Positions 1-8,742 of a stretch of DNA of 64,000 nt are shown here, in pieces. Below the pieces are notes generated by a model. The model worked only from the letters and a program-made list of their open reading frames with translations, did not search any database and had not been told where the DNA came from. Origin of the DNA: JADJPF01 sp964492845 (GTDB lineage: Bacteria; Acidobacteriota; Blastocatellia; Chloracidobacteriales; JADJPF01); contig CAZBMZ010000002.1 of NCBI GenBank assembly GCA_964492845.1, positions 248,001 to 312,000 on the forward strand, in the 5' to 3' direction. How positions within the stretch are numbered: position 1 is the stretch's first letter; every line of letters begins with the position of its first letter. A program made the position numbers and the translations under genes.

Positions 1-1
1 G

Positions 2-169
2 CTAGTGCGTTCAGGTCGGCGAATAATTGGTTTTGACCTTACAGAAGTTGCTCCCGGGCCTGATGGCGACGAATGGGATGCTAATGTTGGGGCCAGACTT
101 CTTTATAAAATGATAGGTTATACTTTACTTAGTCAAAATTCTAAAAAAAATAAACAGCGTAAAAAATAA
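2..169 (+). CDS. Agmatinase/arginase-family protein, C-terminal fragment
   Basis: The reading frame is open from base 2 to a TAA at 167-169 and gives about 55 residues. It contains GRRIIGFDLTEVAPG and EWDANVGARLLYK, which are typical of the C-terminus of ureohydrolases such as agmatinase (agmatine to putrescine and urea). The metal-binding His/Asp motifs lie upstream of the window, so the exact substrate cannot be judged. The end is a short lysine-rich tail. The next gene starts 4 bases after the stop, so the two may be co-transcribed. The family assignment rests only on this conserved tail; arginase, formiminoglutamase or guanidinobutyrase remain possible. Confidence 0.75.
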   Translation, partial: LVRSGRRIIGFDLTEVAPGPDGDEWDANVGARLLYKMIGYTLLSQNSKKNKQRKK

Positions 170-173
170 AATT

Positions 174-2348
174 ATGAAAAGGTTCTTTGGAATACTAGTT
201 ATCTTTTTAGTCATATCTTTAACACTATCTCAAAATTTTTCTTTAGCCAGTCAAACCTTTGCTTTAGTTCCTGAAACACTTAATGCTGGTGAAATTACTA
301 CACTTGTAGGTAGTGATCGTGCTTTTGGTGATGGCGGGCCAGCCCTTCAAGCTAGCTTAAATGCGCCTAAAGCAATGATTTTTGATAAAGCAGGAAACTT
401 GTTAGTAGCAGATACAAACAACCATAAAGTAAGAAAAATAAACTTAACAACAGGTGAAATTACTACTATTGCTGGTATTGGAACGGCTGGTTTTACTGGT
501 GATGGTGAACCGGCAGCACGTACTAAGCTAAATTTTCCTAATGGTTTAGCAATAGATGAGCGAGGAAATATTTTTATTAGTGATTCTGCTAATAATCGCA
601 TTCGTCGTGTTGATGTTGATAGCTCTGTAATTACTACCGTTGCTGGTAATGGTGAAATAGGACAAGACAAAGATAATGTTTTAGCAACACAAACTAGTTT
701 AACTAATCCTTTTAGCCTAACAGTTGATAAATCAGGAAATATTTTTGTTTTACAACTAGAATCTTTTCGAGTTCGGCGCATTGATGCAAGTAGCCGAATG
801 ATTACAACCTTTGCTGGAAATGGTAAAGCAGGAGTTAGCCGAGATGGGGAAATGGCTGCTTTAAGTAGCATAATTCCTGTTGCTATTAATGTTGATAATC
901 AAAATAACTTGCTAATAGTTGAAACTAGTGCAGAACCAAAGTTTGATAACATCCTACTTAGCAACCGAGTCCGACAAGTAAACACTCAAACAGGCATTCT
1001 TAGCACTATTGCTGGAAATGGTTGTAACCCGTTTCGTAGCTTAAGTTGTACTTCTATTGAAGGTGAAATAGCCACTAAAACAAGCTTGATTTTTCCTCTA
1101 AATGTTACTGTTGATGAGCTAGGAAATCTTTTTATTATTGATGATACTCAAGTAAAAATGGTAAATGCTACAACAGGTGTAATTACTACTGTTGCAGGCA
1201 ATGGAGAAAAGCAACTTAAGGCTAATAATGGTGATGGTGGCACAGCTAAACAAGCGACTCTATTTCCTTTTGCTTTGGCAGCTAGAGCTTCAGAGCTTTT
1301 TATCCTTGACTCAGGTTATGACCAAGTTAGACGAGTTAGCCTAGATACAAATACTATCAATTCTATTGCTGGAATTGGTATTGGCGATGGTAAAACAGCT
1401 AAAGCTAGTAAATTAAATGTTCCAACAGGTTTAGCCGTAGATTCTACTAACAATTTATTTATTGCTGACACTTCACATAACTTAGTCCGCAAAGTTAACA
1501 GTGCAACAGGAGTAATTACTAGCATAGCAGGCACAGGAAAAAATGGTTTTAATGGTGATGGCAATTTAGCGGTTGATACAGACCTTTCTGAGCCAATTTT
1601 TGTAGCTGTAGATGGAAAAGATAACCTTTTTATTGTTGAGCGTAGTAGCCGAATACGTCGTCTTGACAATACAACTAAAACAATTACAACTGTTGTAGGT
1701 AATGGAACGGCTGGTTTTAGTGGTGATGATGGTAAAGCTACATTAGCAAAATTAAATAATCCAACTAGTATAGTAATTGATGATATTGGGAATATATTTA
1801 TTGCTGATACAGCTAATCATAGAGTCCGCCGAGTTGATAACCAAATAGGTAATATTACAACCATTGCTGGTAATGGAATGATTGGTTTTAGCGGGGATGG
1901 TGGAGCAGCAACTAACGCCAGTTTAGATTCACCTACTGGACTGGCACTAGCAAATAATACTTTATTTATTGTTGATAATAGCAATCGTGTTCGTAGTGTT
2001 AGCCTCTCATCAGGCGTTATTAGCACTTTTGCAGGTAGCGGCAAATTCGGCTTTAAGGGTGATAATAAAACAGCTAAAAAGGCAAGTTTTCAATTTCCTA
2101 AGTCTTTAACTACAGATAGAGAGAACTTATTTATTGCTGATACAGGTAATAATCGAATACGTGCAATTAATCTATCTACAGGGGTTATTACAACTGTTGC
2201 TGGTGATGGTGTAAATGCTTATGCTGGAGATAATGGAGCAGCAACAAAAGCTAGTTTATCAATACCAACTAATATTGCTATTGATAAGACAGGAAACTTA
2301 TTTATTTCTGACCAAAAAAATAATGTTGTTAGGGTGATTAAAAAGTAA
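174..2348 (+). CDS. Secreted NHL-repeat beta-propeller protein
   Basis: This 724-residue protein has an N-terminal signal peptide (Lys-Arg, then a hydrophobic stretch to about residue 26), so it should be exported. The rest is about twelve NHL-type repeats. Each has a core like TTVAGNG..GFSGDGG, then a P-x-x-hydrophobic-x-x-D and a G-N-x-F-I-x-D strand ending in N-x-R-V-R. Such repeats fold as one or two six-bladed propellers used for protein or ligand binding. No catalytic domain is visible. It starts 4 bases after the agmatinase-like gene and is followed by a hairpin shared with the convergent receptor gene. Its partner is unknown. A peptidyl-alpha-hydroxyglycine lyase-like activity is unlikely because only the propeller is present. 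Confidence 0.85.
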   Translation: MKRFFGILVIFLVISLTLSQNFSLASQTFALVPETLNAGEITTLVGSDRAFGDGGPALQASLNAPKAMIFDKAGNLLVADTNNHKVRKINLTTGEITTIAGIGTAGFTGDGEPAARTKLNFPNGLAIDERGNIFISDSANNRIRRVDVDSSVITTVAGNGEIGQDKDNVLATQTSLTNPFSLTVDKSGNIFVLQLESFRVRRIDASSRMITTFAGNGKAGVSRDGEMAALSSIIPVAINVDNQNNLLIVETSAEPKFDNILLSNRVRQVNTQTGILSTIAGNGCNPFRSLSCTSIEGEIATKTSLIFPLNVTVDELGNLFIIDDTQVKMVNATTGVITTVAGNGEKQLKANNGDGGTAKQATLFPFALAARASELFILDSGYDQVRRVSLDTNTINSIAGIGIGDGKTAKASKLNVPTGLAVDSTNNLFIADTSHNLVRKVNSATGVITSIAGTGKNGFNGDGNLAVDTDLSEPIFVAVDGKDNLFIVERSSRIRRLDNTTKTITTVVGNGTAGFSGDDGKATLAKLNNPTSIVIDDIGNIFIADTANHRVRRVDNQIGNITTIAGNGMIGFSGDGGAATNASLDSPTGLALANNTLFIVDNSNRVRSVSLSSGVISTFAGSGKFGFKGDNKTAKKASFQFPKSLTTDRENLFIADTGNNRIRAINLSTGVITTVAGDGVNAYAGDNGAATKASLSIPTNIAIDKTGNLFISDQKNNVVRVIKK

Positions 2349-2358
2349 AACTACAAAA

Positions 2359-2387
2359 GGTTAGAGTAGCTAAAAACTACTCTAACC
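2359..2387 (-). terminator. Intrinsic terminator of the TonB receptor gene
   Basis: A perfect 11-bp inverted repeat, GGTTAGAGTAG with CTACTCTAACC, surrounds a 7-nt loop. It sits between two convergent genes. Read on the minus strand it is followed by TTTTGTAGTTTT, the U-rich tract expected of an intrinsic terminator for the gene ending at 2408. On the plus strand the tail is A-rich, so termination of the NHL gene here is less certain. Confidence 0.75.
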
Positions 2388-2407
2388 AAAGGGTTAAGCT
2401 AGTTTTA

Positions 2408-5170
2408 TTACCTATCAATTCTAATTCCTATTTGCAAAACTCTTCCATCTAAAGCAACACGAGGAACACCAAAAGTAGCAGGCAATGTTGTTGAGCTAAC
2501 AATATTGTTAACATTAGTAAAGTTTGCACGGTTAGTAATATTAATTAAGTCAAACGTAAATCTAAGTTTCCAATTGTCACTTAATTTGGGGCTATGGGTA
2601 AAGCGTAAGTCTAAAGTAGCAAAACCAGGCCCTCGAAAAGTATTACGACTAAATCCAGCTAATCTATCATTAGAAAAATTACGGTTATCATCTCGGTTAG
2701 TTATAGGTGAAAAAGGTTGACCAGAAATTGCTCGACCAATTCCACTAATAGCAAAATTCCAAATAGGGCTTAAGTTAATGTTATATAAACCTTGTACAGC
2801 CAAAATATGAGTAGCGTCAAAGCTTGCAAGCCCTCGATCGTCACGCAAATTAAATTCATTATCAGGTAATTGGAAAGGTATATCTGCTTCGTTGATGGTT
2901 TTAGAAAGTGTGTAAGCACCTTGCACATAAAAATTCTTTCTATAACGTTTTTCTACAGACATTAAAAGCGCGTGGTAAAAAGAGTTAGCAGAGCTTTCAT
3001 ATTGTAAAATCCGCCCAAACTGTGGATTAGGACGTAGCTGAGTTTTTGGATTAAAAGCATTTAGATCTCTAGATCTAAATAAATTTATTCCTCGTGAATA
3101 AACATAATCTAGCTTGATAGCTAAATCTTTTGTTATTTCGTGTTGAATCCCAAAACTAACAGTTGATATATAAGGAAGTTTGCGGTTAGGTTGAGCAATT
3201 TCTGGGTTTGGATTAAAAGCAAAATCTGCTCTATTTAGTATTGGAATATTAGGGAAATTACGTAAAATAGGATTTGTTGGCAATTGCCCTATTAGTGGGT
3301 TGTTATCCCTTACTACAAAGTTAATTGCTCCTGTTGGGTTAAAAAGAGTAGTTCGTTCAATAAATTGAAATAATGCTTGGCTAAAATATAAACCTCCAGC
3401 AGCACGAATTACAGTTGTATTATTTTTGCCAAATGAATAAGCAACGCCAACCCTGGGAGCAAAATTATAAGGATCAGGTGTTAAAGATTCTCGTTCATAG
3501 CGGATACCTAAGTTAAGAGTTAAGTTTTGTGTAGGTTGCCATTTATCAGCAATAAAAGCTGAAACTACATCATTATTTTCTAAATATTTAATTGGGCCAA
3601 CTCTAACAGTATATTGAACCGGATAAGTGCTAGGATTATTAGGATCAAAAGCTGCGTTAGTGTTAAATAAAAATTGCCCTAAACGGTCTTGGAATTTACG
3701 GTTAAGCGTACTACGAAAATAAGCAACTCCAAACTTAAAGTCATGTATTCCATAAAAATTAGGTAATGTATATTGCAGATTATCCTCAAATTGTAAATCT
3801 TGAGTATTCCAATCAACAGGAATTTCAAAATTAGTTCCAGTGATAAAATTAGCACTGCCGCTACGGAAATTAGGACGTATTTCCTCTGCTTTAAGTGGAA
3901 AACCAGGTTGTGGACGAAAACCTATATCTTCTCTTGTAAAGGAAAAACGGAATTCATTTACTTTATCCGTTCCAAAAGTGCTAGTAAGAGACATTACTAG
4001 CTGTTGATCTCGGTCATTTTCTTGAGTAGTAGTTTCTGGTAATATAGTTGGGCTTAGACCCTGGAAAAAGCCTGGAGAAAGTTCTGTAGCGTATCGCACC
4101 TTAAAAGAATTATTAGTATCAACTTGATAATCAACACGTCCTAAAAAGTCTTCTACCCGAAAAATATTAGCACCTGTAACGCTAATGTCTGGTCGAGAAG
4201 GTACTAATACAGATTGACCAAGCTTTAATACCACATATTCAAAGTTACCAAAAAAGAAAATACGGTCACGTTTTATTGGGCCACCGGCACTAACGCCAGC
4301 TTGAGTTTGATTAAATATTGGTTTTGGTAAGTTAGCTTGTTTAGTAAAAAAGTTTTTACTTTGTAATCTTTGATTTCGCAAAAATCCATAAACATCAAAA
4401 TGAAATTCATTAGTACCAGACTTGGTAACTGCATTAAATACAGCACTTGCATTACGTCCATACTCCGCAGAAGCTAGATTTGGAATTACTTGAAACTCTT
4501 TAATTGCATCGGTTGAAATATTACATTGTGCTGAAGCAAATTGACCTACAAAAATATCATTATTAGGTGCGCCATCAACAGTAAAATTAGTAAAGCGGTT
4601 TTCTATACCATTAGAAGAAATAGCACCAATAGAAAAAGAGCCTCCAGCACGAGCAAAACTTGGAGTTATTCCTGGTACAAGAGCCGCAAAATCAATAAAT
4701 CCTCCAAAAGGGACAGGTAGTTCTTGTAACTGCATTCTATCTATAGAATAAGCAATTTGATTTTGGCGTAAATCTAGCAAAGGAGGTTTTGCTTCTACTA
4801 CTAAAAAGTCGCTTACGTTTCCTACTTGCATTTGTACATCTACTACTACAGATTGACCCACAGGCACACGTACATCTTTGAAAGTTATAGAACTAAAACC
4901 TTCACTTTCTATCTGAATTTGATATTTACCTGGCTCAATGGTAGGAAATAAATAAATTCCTTGTTCATTTGTTATTGATTGTTTTTTTATTCCAGTAGCA
5001 GGATCTATTAATGTTATTGTTGCTCCACCTATAGCTGCACTTTCACCATCACGAATAGTTCCTTTTAGGTCAGCCTTACCACTAGTTTGCTGACCGTAAC
5101 TTGTAGTTATTAATATAAATACTAATATTAATGCTTTCAGAAAATTACTGATTTGATGAAGCATAAACAC
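2408..5170 (-). CDS. TonB-dependent receptor, Oar-like, with N-terminal carboxypeptidase-regulatory domain
   Basis: This 920-residue outer-membrane protein has a signal peptide (about 1-26), then a carboxypeptidase-regulatory-like beta-sandwich (about 33-112; core GTIRDGESAAIGGATITLID). A plug domain follows (about 150-270), then a long beta-barrel rich in aromatic strands that ends in IGIRIDR. This is the Oar-like architecture that is very abundant in Acidobacteriota and usually imports complex substrates with energy from TonB/ExbBD. No TonB box or substrate-specific partner such as a SusD homologue is visible next door, so the ligand is unknown. A strong Shine-Dalgarno (GGAGGTG on the minus strand) precedes the ATG at 5170. 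The upstream 55 bp is followed by an 11-bp palindrome that could be an operator. The length is normal to slightly short for the family. Confidence 0.88.
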   Translation of the reverse strand: MFMLHQISNFLKALILVFILITTSYGQQTSGKADLKGTIRDGESAAIGGATITLIDPATGIKKQSITNEQGIYLFPTIEPGKYQIQIESEGFSSITFKDVRVPVGQSVVVDVQMQVGNVSDFLVVEAKPPLLDLRQNQIAYSIDRMQLQELPVPFGGFIDFAALVPGITPSFARAGGSFSIGAISSNGIENRFTNFTVDGAPNNDIFVGQFASAQCNISTDAIKEFQVIPNLASAEYGRNASAVFNAVTKSGTNEFHFDVYGFLRNQRLQSKNFFTKQANLPKPIFNQTQAGVSAGGPIKRDRIFFFGNFEYVVLKLGQSVLVPSRPDISVTGANIFRVEDFLGRVDYQVDTNNSFKVRYATELSPGFFQGLSPTILPETTTQENDRDQQLVMSLTSTFGTDKVNEFRFSFTREDIGFRPQPGFPLKAEEIRPNFRSGSANFITGTNFEIPVDWNTQDLQFEDNLQYTLPNFYGIHDFKFGVAYFRSTLNRKFQDRLGQFLFNTNAAFDPNNPSTYPVQYTVRVGPIKYLENNDVVSAFIADKWQPTQNLTLNLGIRYERESLTPDPYNFAPRVGVAYSFGKNNTTVIRAAGGLYFSQALFQFIERTTLFNPTGAINFVVRDNNPLIGQLPTNPILRNFPNIPILNRADFAFNPNPEIAQPNRKLPYISTVSFGIQHEITKDLAIKLDYVYSRGINLFRSRDLNAFNPKTQLRPNPQFGRILQYESSANSFYHALLMSVEKRYRKNFYVQGAYTLSKTINEADIPFQLPDNEFNLRDDRGLASFDATHILAVQGLYNINLSPIWNFAISGIGRAISGQPFSPITNRDDNRNFSNDRLAGFSRNTFRGPGFATLDLRFTHSPKLSDNWKLRFTFDLINITNRANFTNVNNIVSSTTLPATFGVPRVALDGRVLQIGIRIDR

Positions 5171-5504
5171 CTCCAGTATAAATATTTAGGTAGTTGCTTT
5201 AGGTTGTTAAATAGGGGCCAAGGTTTAATATTGTAGTGAAATACAATATTAATTATTAATAAATATTACTAGATGAATATTAATTAAAAAATAAAATTTG
5301 CAAGAATGTAGAAAGATTAAAAAATTGTTTAAATATAAATAAAATTATTTAAGATAGGTTGATATAAGTACCATGAAAAAAATAGAGTGTCAAATATAAT
5401 TATAGTTATCTAGGAATAATTATTATTATATTTATCCTATGTGCAGTGACAATATTAAATAAATCAATATGTTATAAGCAATATATTTTTCTAAAAAAAG
5501 ATTT
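5171..5504. other. AT-rich intergenic region upstream of the TonB receptor
   Basis: These 334 bases hold no credible coding sequence. They carry the leader and strong ribosome-binding site of the minus-strand receptor gene (near 5173-5180), the 11-bp palindrome listed separately, and a weak A/T-only hairpin around 5488-5511 that overlaps the stop codon of the rhomboid gene. I could not pick a convincing -35/-10 pair in this low-complexity sequence. Confidence 0.6.
5225..5252. promoter_or_regulatory. Perfect 11-bp inverted repeat, possible operator or leader hairpin
   Basis: TTAATATTGTA and its exact reverse complement TACAATATTAA are separated by six bases. The element lies 55-82 bp upstream of the TonB receptor start codon, where a repressor site or a 5'-leader hairpin would be expected. 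Nothing in the sequence says which protein would bind it. Confidence 0.4.
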
Positions 5505-6227
5505 TTAGAAACTATCAATAGTTAAAATTTCATTGTGATAGAAAAAGCGGCTAAAGAAAATTCCTGCTAAAAATCCTCCTATGTGTGCCATATAAGCTAC
5601 ACCATCACCACTACTTGAAATCGCGCTAGAAAATTGGCCTAGTAATTGTAGGATAAACCAAAATCCAACAACAAAAATTGCTGGTAACTGTACTATACTA
5701 GCAAAGATTCCAATAGGGATAATTACTTTAATTTTATGTGTTGGAAATGTGACTAAATAAGCTCCAAGTATTCCTGCAATTGCTCCTGATGCTCCAAGTG
5801 AAGGGATAATTGCCAGAGGTTGGCTAGAGATATGAGCTAAAGAAGCTATTATTCCACAAAGTAAATAAAATATTAGTAAGCGAAAATGTCCAAAACAACC
5901 TTCTATTTCTTCACCAAATACCCAAAGATAAATCATATTGCCTGCAATGTGCAGCAGACTACCGTGCATAAACATAGAGGTAAGAAGGGTTAAATAAATG
6001 GGGTCAGGGCCAGGGGCTTGTGGAATTTTGCCTAATCCATCAATAAAGCCAGGTTTAACCAAGTCAACATTATTAGTTATTTCATAAGGAATTGCTGAAT
6101 AGCCAACAATAAAAGACTCTCCTAGTAATAATTCTAGTAAAAATATATATACATTTATAATAACTAGTAAATAAACTACTACAGGGATAATTTTTTGTTT
6201 AGTAGGTTGATGTCCAATAGGTATCAT
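5505..6227 (-). CDS. Rhomboid-family intramembrane serine protease
   Basis: This 240-residue membrane protein has six or more hydrophobic segments. The rhomboid signature is complete: an H-x-x-x-N pair in HIAGN (His93, Asn97), the nucleophile Ser147 in GASGAI, and the general base His215 in AHIGGF. The conserved L1-loop-like region FMHGSLLHIAGNMIYLWVFG comes before the first pair. Bacterial rhomboids cleave transmembrane substrates within the inner membrane; the substrate here is unknown. It is transcribed on the minus strand like the anti-sigma kinase upstream, 212 bp away, and may share its transcript. No extra cytoplasmic domain is present, so this is a minimal rhomboid. Confidence 0.9.
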   Translation of the reverse strand: MIPIGHQPTKQKIIPVVVYLLVIINVYIFLLELLLGESFIVGYSAIPYEITNNVDLVKPGFIDGLGKIPQAPGPDPIYLTLLTSMFMHGSLLHIAGNMIYLWVFGEEIEGCFGHFRLLIFYLLCGIIASLAHISSQPLAIIPSLGASGAIAGILGAYLVTFPTHKIKVIIPIGIFASIVQLPAIFVVGFWFILQLLGQFSSAISSSGDGVAYMAHIGGFLAGIFFSRFFYHNEILTIDSF

Positions 6228-6439
6228 ACTTAAAACCCTACCTTTTACTTCTGCCTACTATAAAAGAAACAAAAACTATGCCTAAGAATTGGTAGTTAGC
6301 AAAATATTGATTATAAATAAGTTAGATTATTGATGGGTTAAATTATTTTAAGAAAAGTTAGTTTTATTGGGCAATTTTGCCCAATGAGATAGAAAGGTTG
6401 CTAAAAATTTTGTACAAATAAGAATTTTTTGTTTAGGGT

Positions 6440-7003
6440 TTAATTACAGCAATCTTGGTCAGGCTTACATTGTAGGTTTTCTGGGGTTTGAGCAGCACGT
6501 TTATTGATATCTAACTCGCTTTCTTCGCTTTCTGGCCGTTTGATCATTACAATTTGATTGCCGCGAGTGTTATAACGCACTTCATCCATAATATGATAAA
6601 TCAGCATCACACCACGCCCACAAGGGCGCAAAATATAATCTGGGTCAGTTGGATTAGGGAGGCTATTTAAGTCAAAACCTTCGCCTTCATCAGTAATAGT
6701 AAAGCTTGCTTGTTGAGGGGTAATTTCTGCAACTATATGGATTCGTTTGTTTGGATCTGATTTGTTTCCATGTTTTATTGCATTAGCAATAGCTTCATCT
6801 AAGGCAACAAAAATATTAGAAGTAGAGGGTTGAATAATTCCTAAATGTGCAGTGCGTTCAATCAGATAGGCTAAAACTTCGTGCATCCATTCAATTTGGC
6901 TTGGAATAACAAACTCTATTTTTTCCTTCAAAAAAGGCAAAATTTTATGAAAATCGTTTTTCTTAGGATCTTTTGCCATAGGTGAATTAGATGCTTGTGT
7001 CAA
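6440..7003 (-). CDS. Anti-sigma regulatory factor, RsbW/SpoIIAB-like histidine-kinase-type ATPase
   Basis: The 187 residues contain a GHKL/HATPase_c domain at about 25-155. The N-box is LDEAIANAIKHGN, the G1 box ITDEGEGFD, and the G2 box near CGRGVMLI. This arrangement is typical of stand-alone serine kinases that bind a sigma factor and phosphorylate an anti-sigma-factor antagonist. The C-terminal 30 residues form a polar tail ending in a cysteine pair, with no known function. No sigma factor or STAS antagonist gene lies nearby, so its partner must be encoded elsewhere. It is divergent from the aspartokinase gene across a 216-225 bp region. Confidence 0.85.
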   Translation of the reverse strand: MTQASNSPMAKDPKKNDFHKILPFLKEKIEFVIPSQIEWMHEVLAYLIERTAHLGIIQPSTSNIFVALDEAIANAIKHGNKSDPNKRIHIVAEITPQQASFTITDEGEGFDLNSLPNPTDPDYILRPCGRGVMLIYHIMDEVRYNTRGNQIVMIKRPESEESELDINKRAAQTPENLQCKPDQDCCN

Positions 7004-7066
7004 AGTTTCTTTCTCCTTAAGTTTATTAATTAACCTGCTTTAAAACTAAAGATTAATCGTTAAGGG

Positions 7067-7097
7067 TTGACAGTAGATTAAAAGAAAACACTATAAA
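7067..7097 (+). promoter_or_regulatory. Possible sigma70-type promoter for aspartokinase
   Basis: TTGACA at 7067-7072 and TATAAA at 7092-7097 match consensus boxes but are 19 bp apart, two more than ideal. They face the aspartokinase gene about 130 bp downstream. I saw no lysine-riboswitch-like structure in the leader. Confidence 0.4.
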
Positions 7098-7228
7098 AAT
7101 GCAATATCAATTTTCACCGATTTTGTAACAACTAGCAGGGCTTATTTATTTATACAAAAATGTTTATACTCTTTTGTTTGTTAAAAATTAAGTAATGGAA
7201 GAAATATTTTTTAGGGGGAATGACTTTA

Positions 7229-8641
7229 ATGTTAGTAATGAAGTTCGGCGGTACATCTGTAGGGAGTGCTAGTAGAATTGCCGAAATAGTAAAAATTATT
7301 AAGAATGAACAAGAAACAACAAAAGAAATTGTAGTAGTTGTTTCAGCAATGAGTGGTGTTACTAATGGCTTGTTAGCAGCCGCAACAGCCGCAACAGAAG
7401 GTAAACAAGCTGAATATGAAAGCATTTGCCAAGATTTACTTCGTAAACATCGGATTGCTATTTTAGAGCTAATTAAAGATGCTGTACGTTGCGAAGAATT
7501 ACTTAAAGAAATTGAAAAGTTAATTGAACAAAATTGTAGCCGTCTTTGTTACGGCATACAAATTTTAGGGGAAGCTTCTCCACGTGCTTTAGATGCAGTT
7601 GCTTCTTTAGGTGAACGCTTGTCGGCTCGTCTTGTAGCCGCAGCACTTACAGAAGCAGGAATTTTAGCTGAGTGGGTAGAAGCTACAGATTTAATTGTTA
7701 CAGATGATAATTATGGAGATGCAGCACCTCAAATGCCAGAAACTGAAGCTAGAACAAAAGAAAAATTATTGCCAATACTAAATTCTGGCCGTGTTGCAGT
7801 TGTTACAGGCTTTATTGGTGCTACTCGTAAGGGTGTAATTACTACTCTAGGTCGTGGCGGTTCTGATTATACAGCCGGAATTATTGGAGCTTGCTTAAAG
7901 GCTAGGGAAGTTTGGATTTGGACGGATGTTGATGGTGTAATGACGGCTGACCCTTCTATTGTTGCTGATGCTCATACTTTATCGGAAATGACCTATAGCG
8001 AAGCAGCAGAACTTTCTTACTATGGTGCTAAAGTGTTGTATCCAAAAACAATATTGCCAGTAATTAAGGATGCAATCCCACTACTAATAAAAAATAGCTT
8101 TTTTCCTGACCGAGTAGGCACACGTATTGCGTCAACAACTTCTACTAAAGATAGCGATGTAAAAGCTATTACCTCAATAAAAAATATTAGCTTAATTACT
8201 ATTAGCGGACGTGGAATGATGGGAGTCCCAGGAATAGCAGCAAAAACTTTTACTGCTGTTGCTAGCCAAAATGTCAATATCTTGATGATTTCCCAATCAT
8301 CTTCAGAAAATAATATTTGTTTTGTTATTAATACTTCTGAAGTAGAACTTACCTGTAATGTCTTAAGACGAGCCTTAGAAATAGAGTTTCATCATAAACA
8401 TATTGAAGACATTCAAGTTCAAGACAAAGTTGCAATCATCGCTGTTGTAGGCGAACGAATGAAAGGAACTCCCGGAATTGCAGCGCGAATATTTGGAGCC
8501 GTAGGAACTAGTCAAGCAAACATTATTGCTATTGCTCAAGGTTCATCGGAAATTAATATTTCTTTTGTAATTCCTGAGTCTGATATTGCTAGAGTAGTTA
8601 AATCAATACATGATGAGTTTAAGCTAGGTAAGAGTAAGTAA
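7229..8641 (+). CDS. lysC: Aspartate kinase
   Basis: This cytoplasmic enzyme phosphorylates L-aspartate to beta-aspartyl phosphate, the first step toward lysine, threonine, methionine and diaminopimelate. The N-terminus MLVMKFGGTSVGSA is the amino-acid-kinase signature. GRGGSDYTAG and the WTDVDGVMTADPS segment are also conserved. Two ACT domains at the C-terminus (about 310-470) should bind the feedback inhibitor. An upstream in-frame ATG at 7220 is only one base from the AGGGGG Shine-Dalgarno (7213-7218), too close to work, whereas 7229 is 10 bases away; I chose 7229. There is no homoserine dehydrogenase fusion. It is followed by a REP-like element and then the selenoprotein gene. Confidence 0.93.
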   Translation: MLVMKFGGTSVGSASRIAEIVKIIKNEQETTKEIVVVVSAMSGVTNGLLAAATAATEGKQAEYESICQDLLRKHRIAILELIKDAVRCEELLKEIEKLIEQNCSRLCYGIQILGEASPRALDAVASLGERLSARLVAAALTEAGILAEWVEATDLIVTDDNYGDAAPQMPETEARTKEKLLPILNSGRVAVVTGFIGATRKGVITTLGRGGSDYTAGIIGACLKAREVWIWTDVDGVMTADPSIVADAHTLSEMTYSEAAELSYYGAKVLYPKTILPVIKDAIPLLIKNSFFPDRVGTRIASTTSTKDSDVKAITSIKNISLITISGRGMMGVPGIAAKTFTAVASQNVNILMISQSSSENNICFVINTSEVELTCNVLRRALEIEFHHKHIEDIQVQDKVAIIAVVGERMKGTPGIAARIFGAVGTSQANIIAIAQGSSEINISFVIPESDIARVVKSIHDEFKLGKSK

Positions 8642-8668
8642 GCCAAATAAAATAATTAATTAGTTATT

Positions 8669-8725
8669 CTTAAGCCCTGTAAGGGCTTTTGATAATAGCC
8701 CAGTCGTTTACGGCTGGGCTGGGCA
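8669..8725 (+). repeat. REP-like double-hairpin element, copy A
   Basis: Two adjacent hairpins, AGCCCTGTAAGGGCT and AGCCCAG..TT..CTGGGCT, are joined by TTTGATAAT. The element lies between lysC and the selenoprotein gene, 18 bp before the latter's start codon. A second copy with the same layout and the shared core GGGCTTTTG-xx-AATAGCCC occurs in the opposite orientation at 12419-12470. Such paired hairpins resemble REP/BIME elements mobilised by RAYT transposases, though no such gene is in the window. It may also act as a terminator or mRNA stabiliser for lysC. Confidence 0.75.
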
Positions 8726-8742
8726 GTAACAGGTAAAAAATT

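Noticed and set aside
347..2044. Minus-strand open frames inside the NHL gene
   Set aside because: They are mirror images of repeated codons in the NHL repeats, with no starts, ribosome sites or recognisable domains.
7100..7228. Lysine riboswitch upstream of aspartokinase
   Set aside because: The leader is short and AT-rich, and none of the conserved L-box junction motifs is present.
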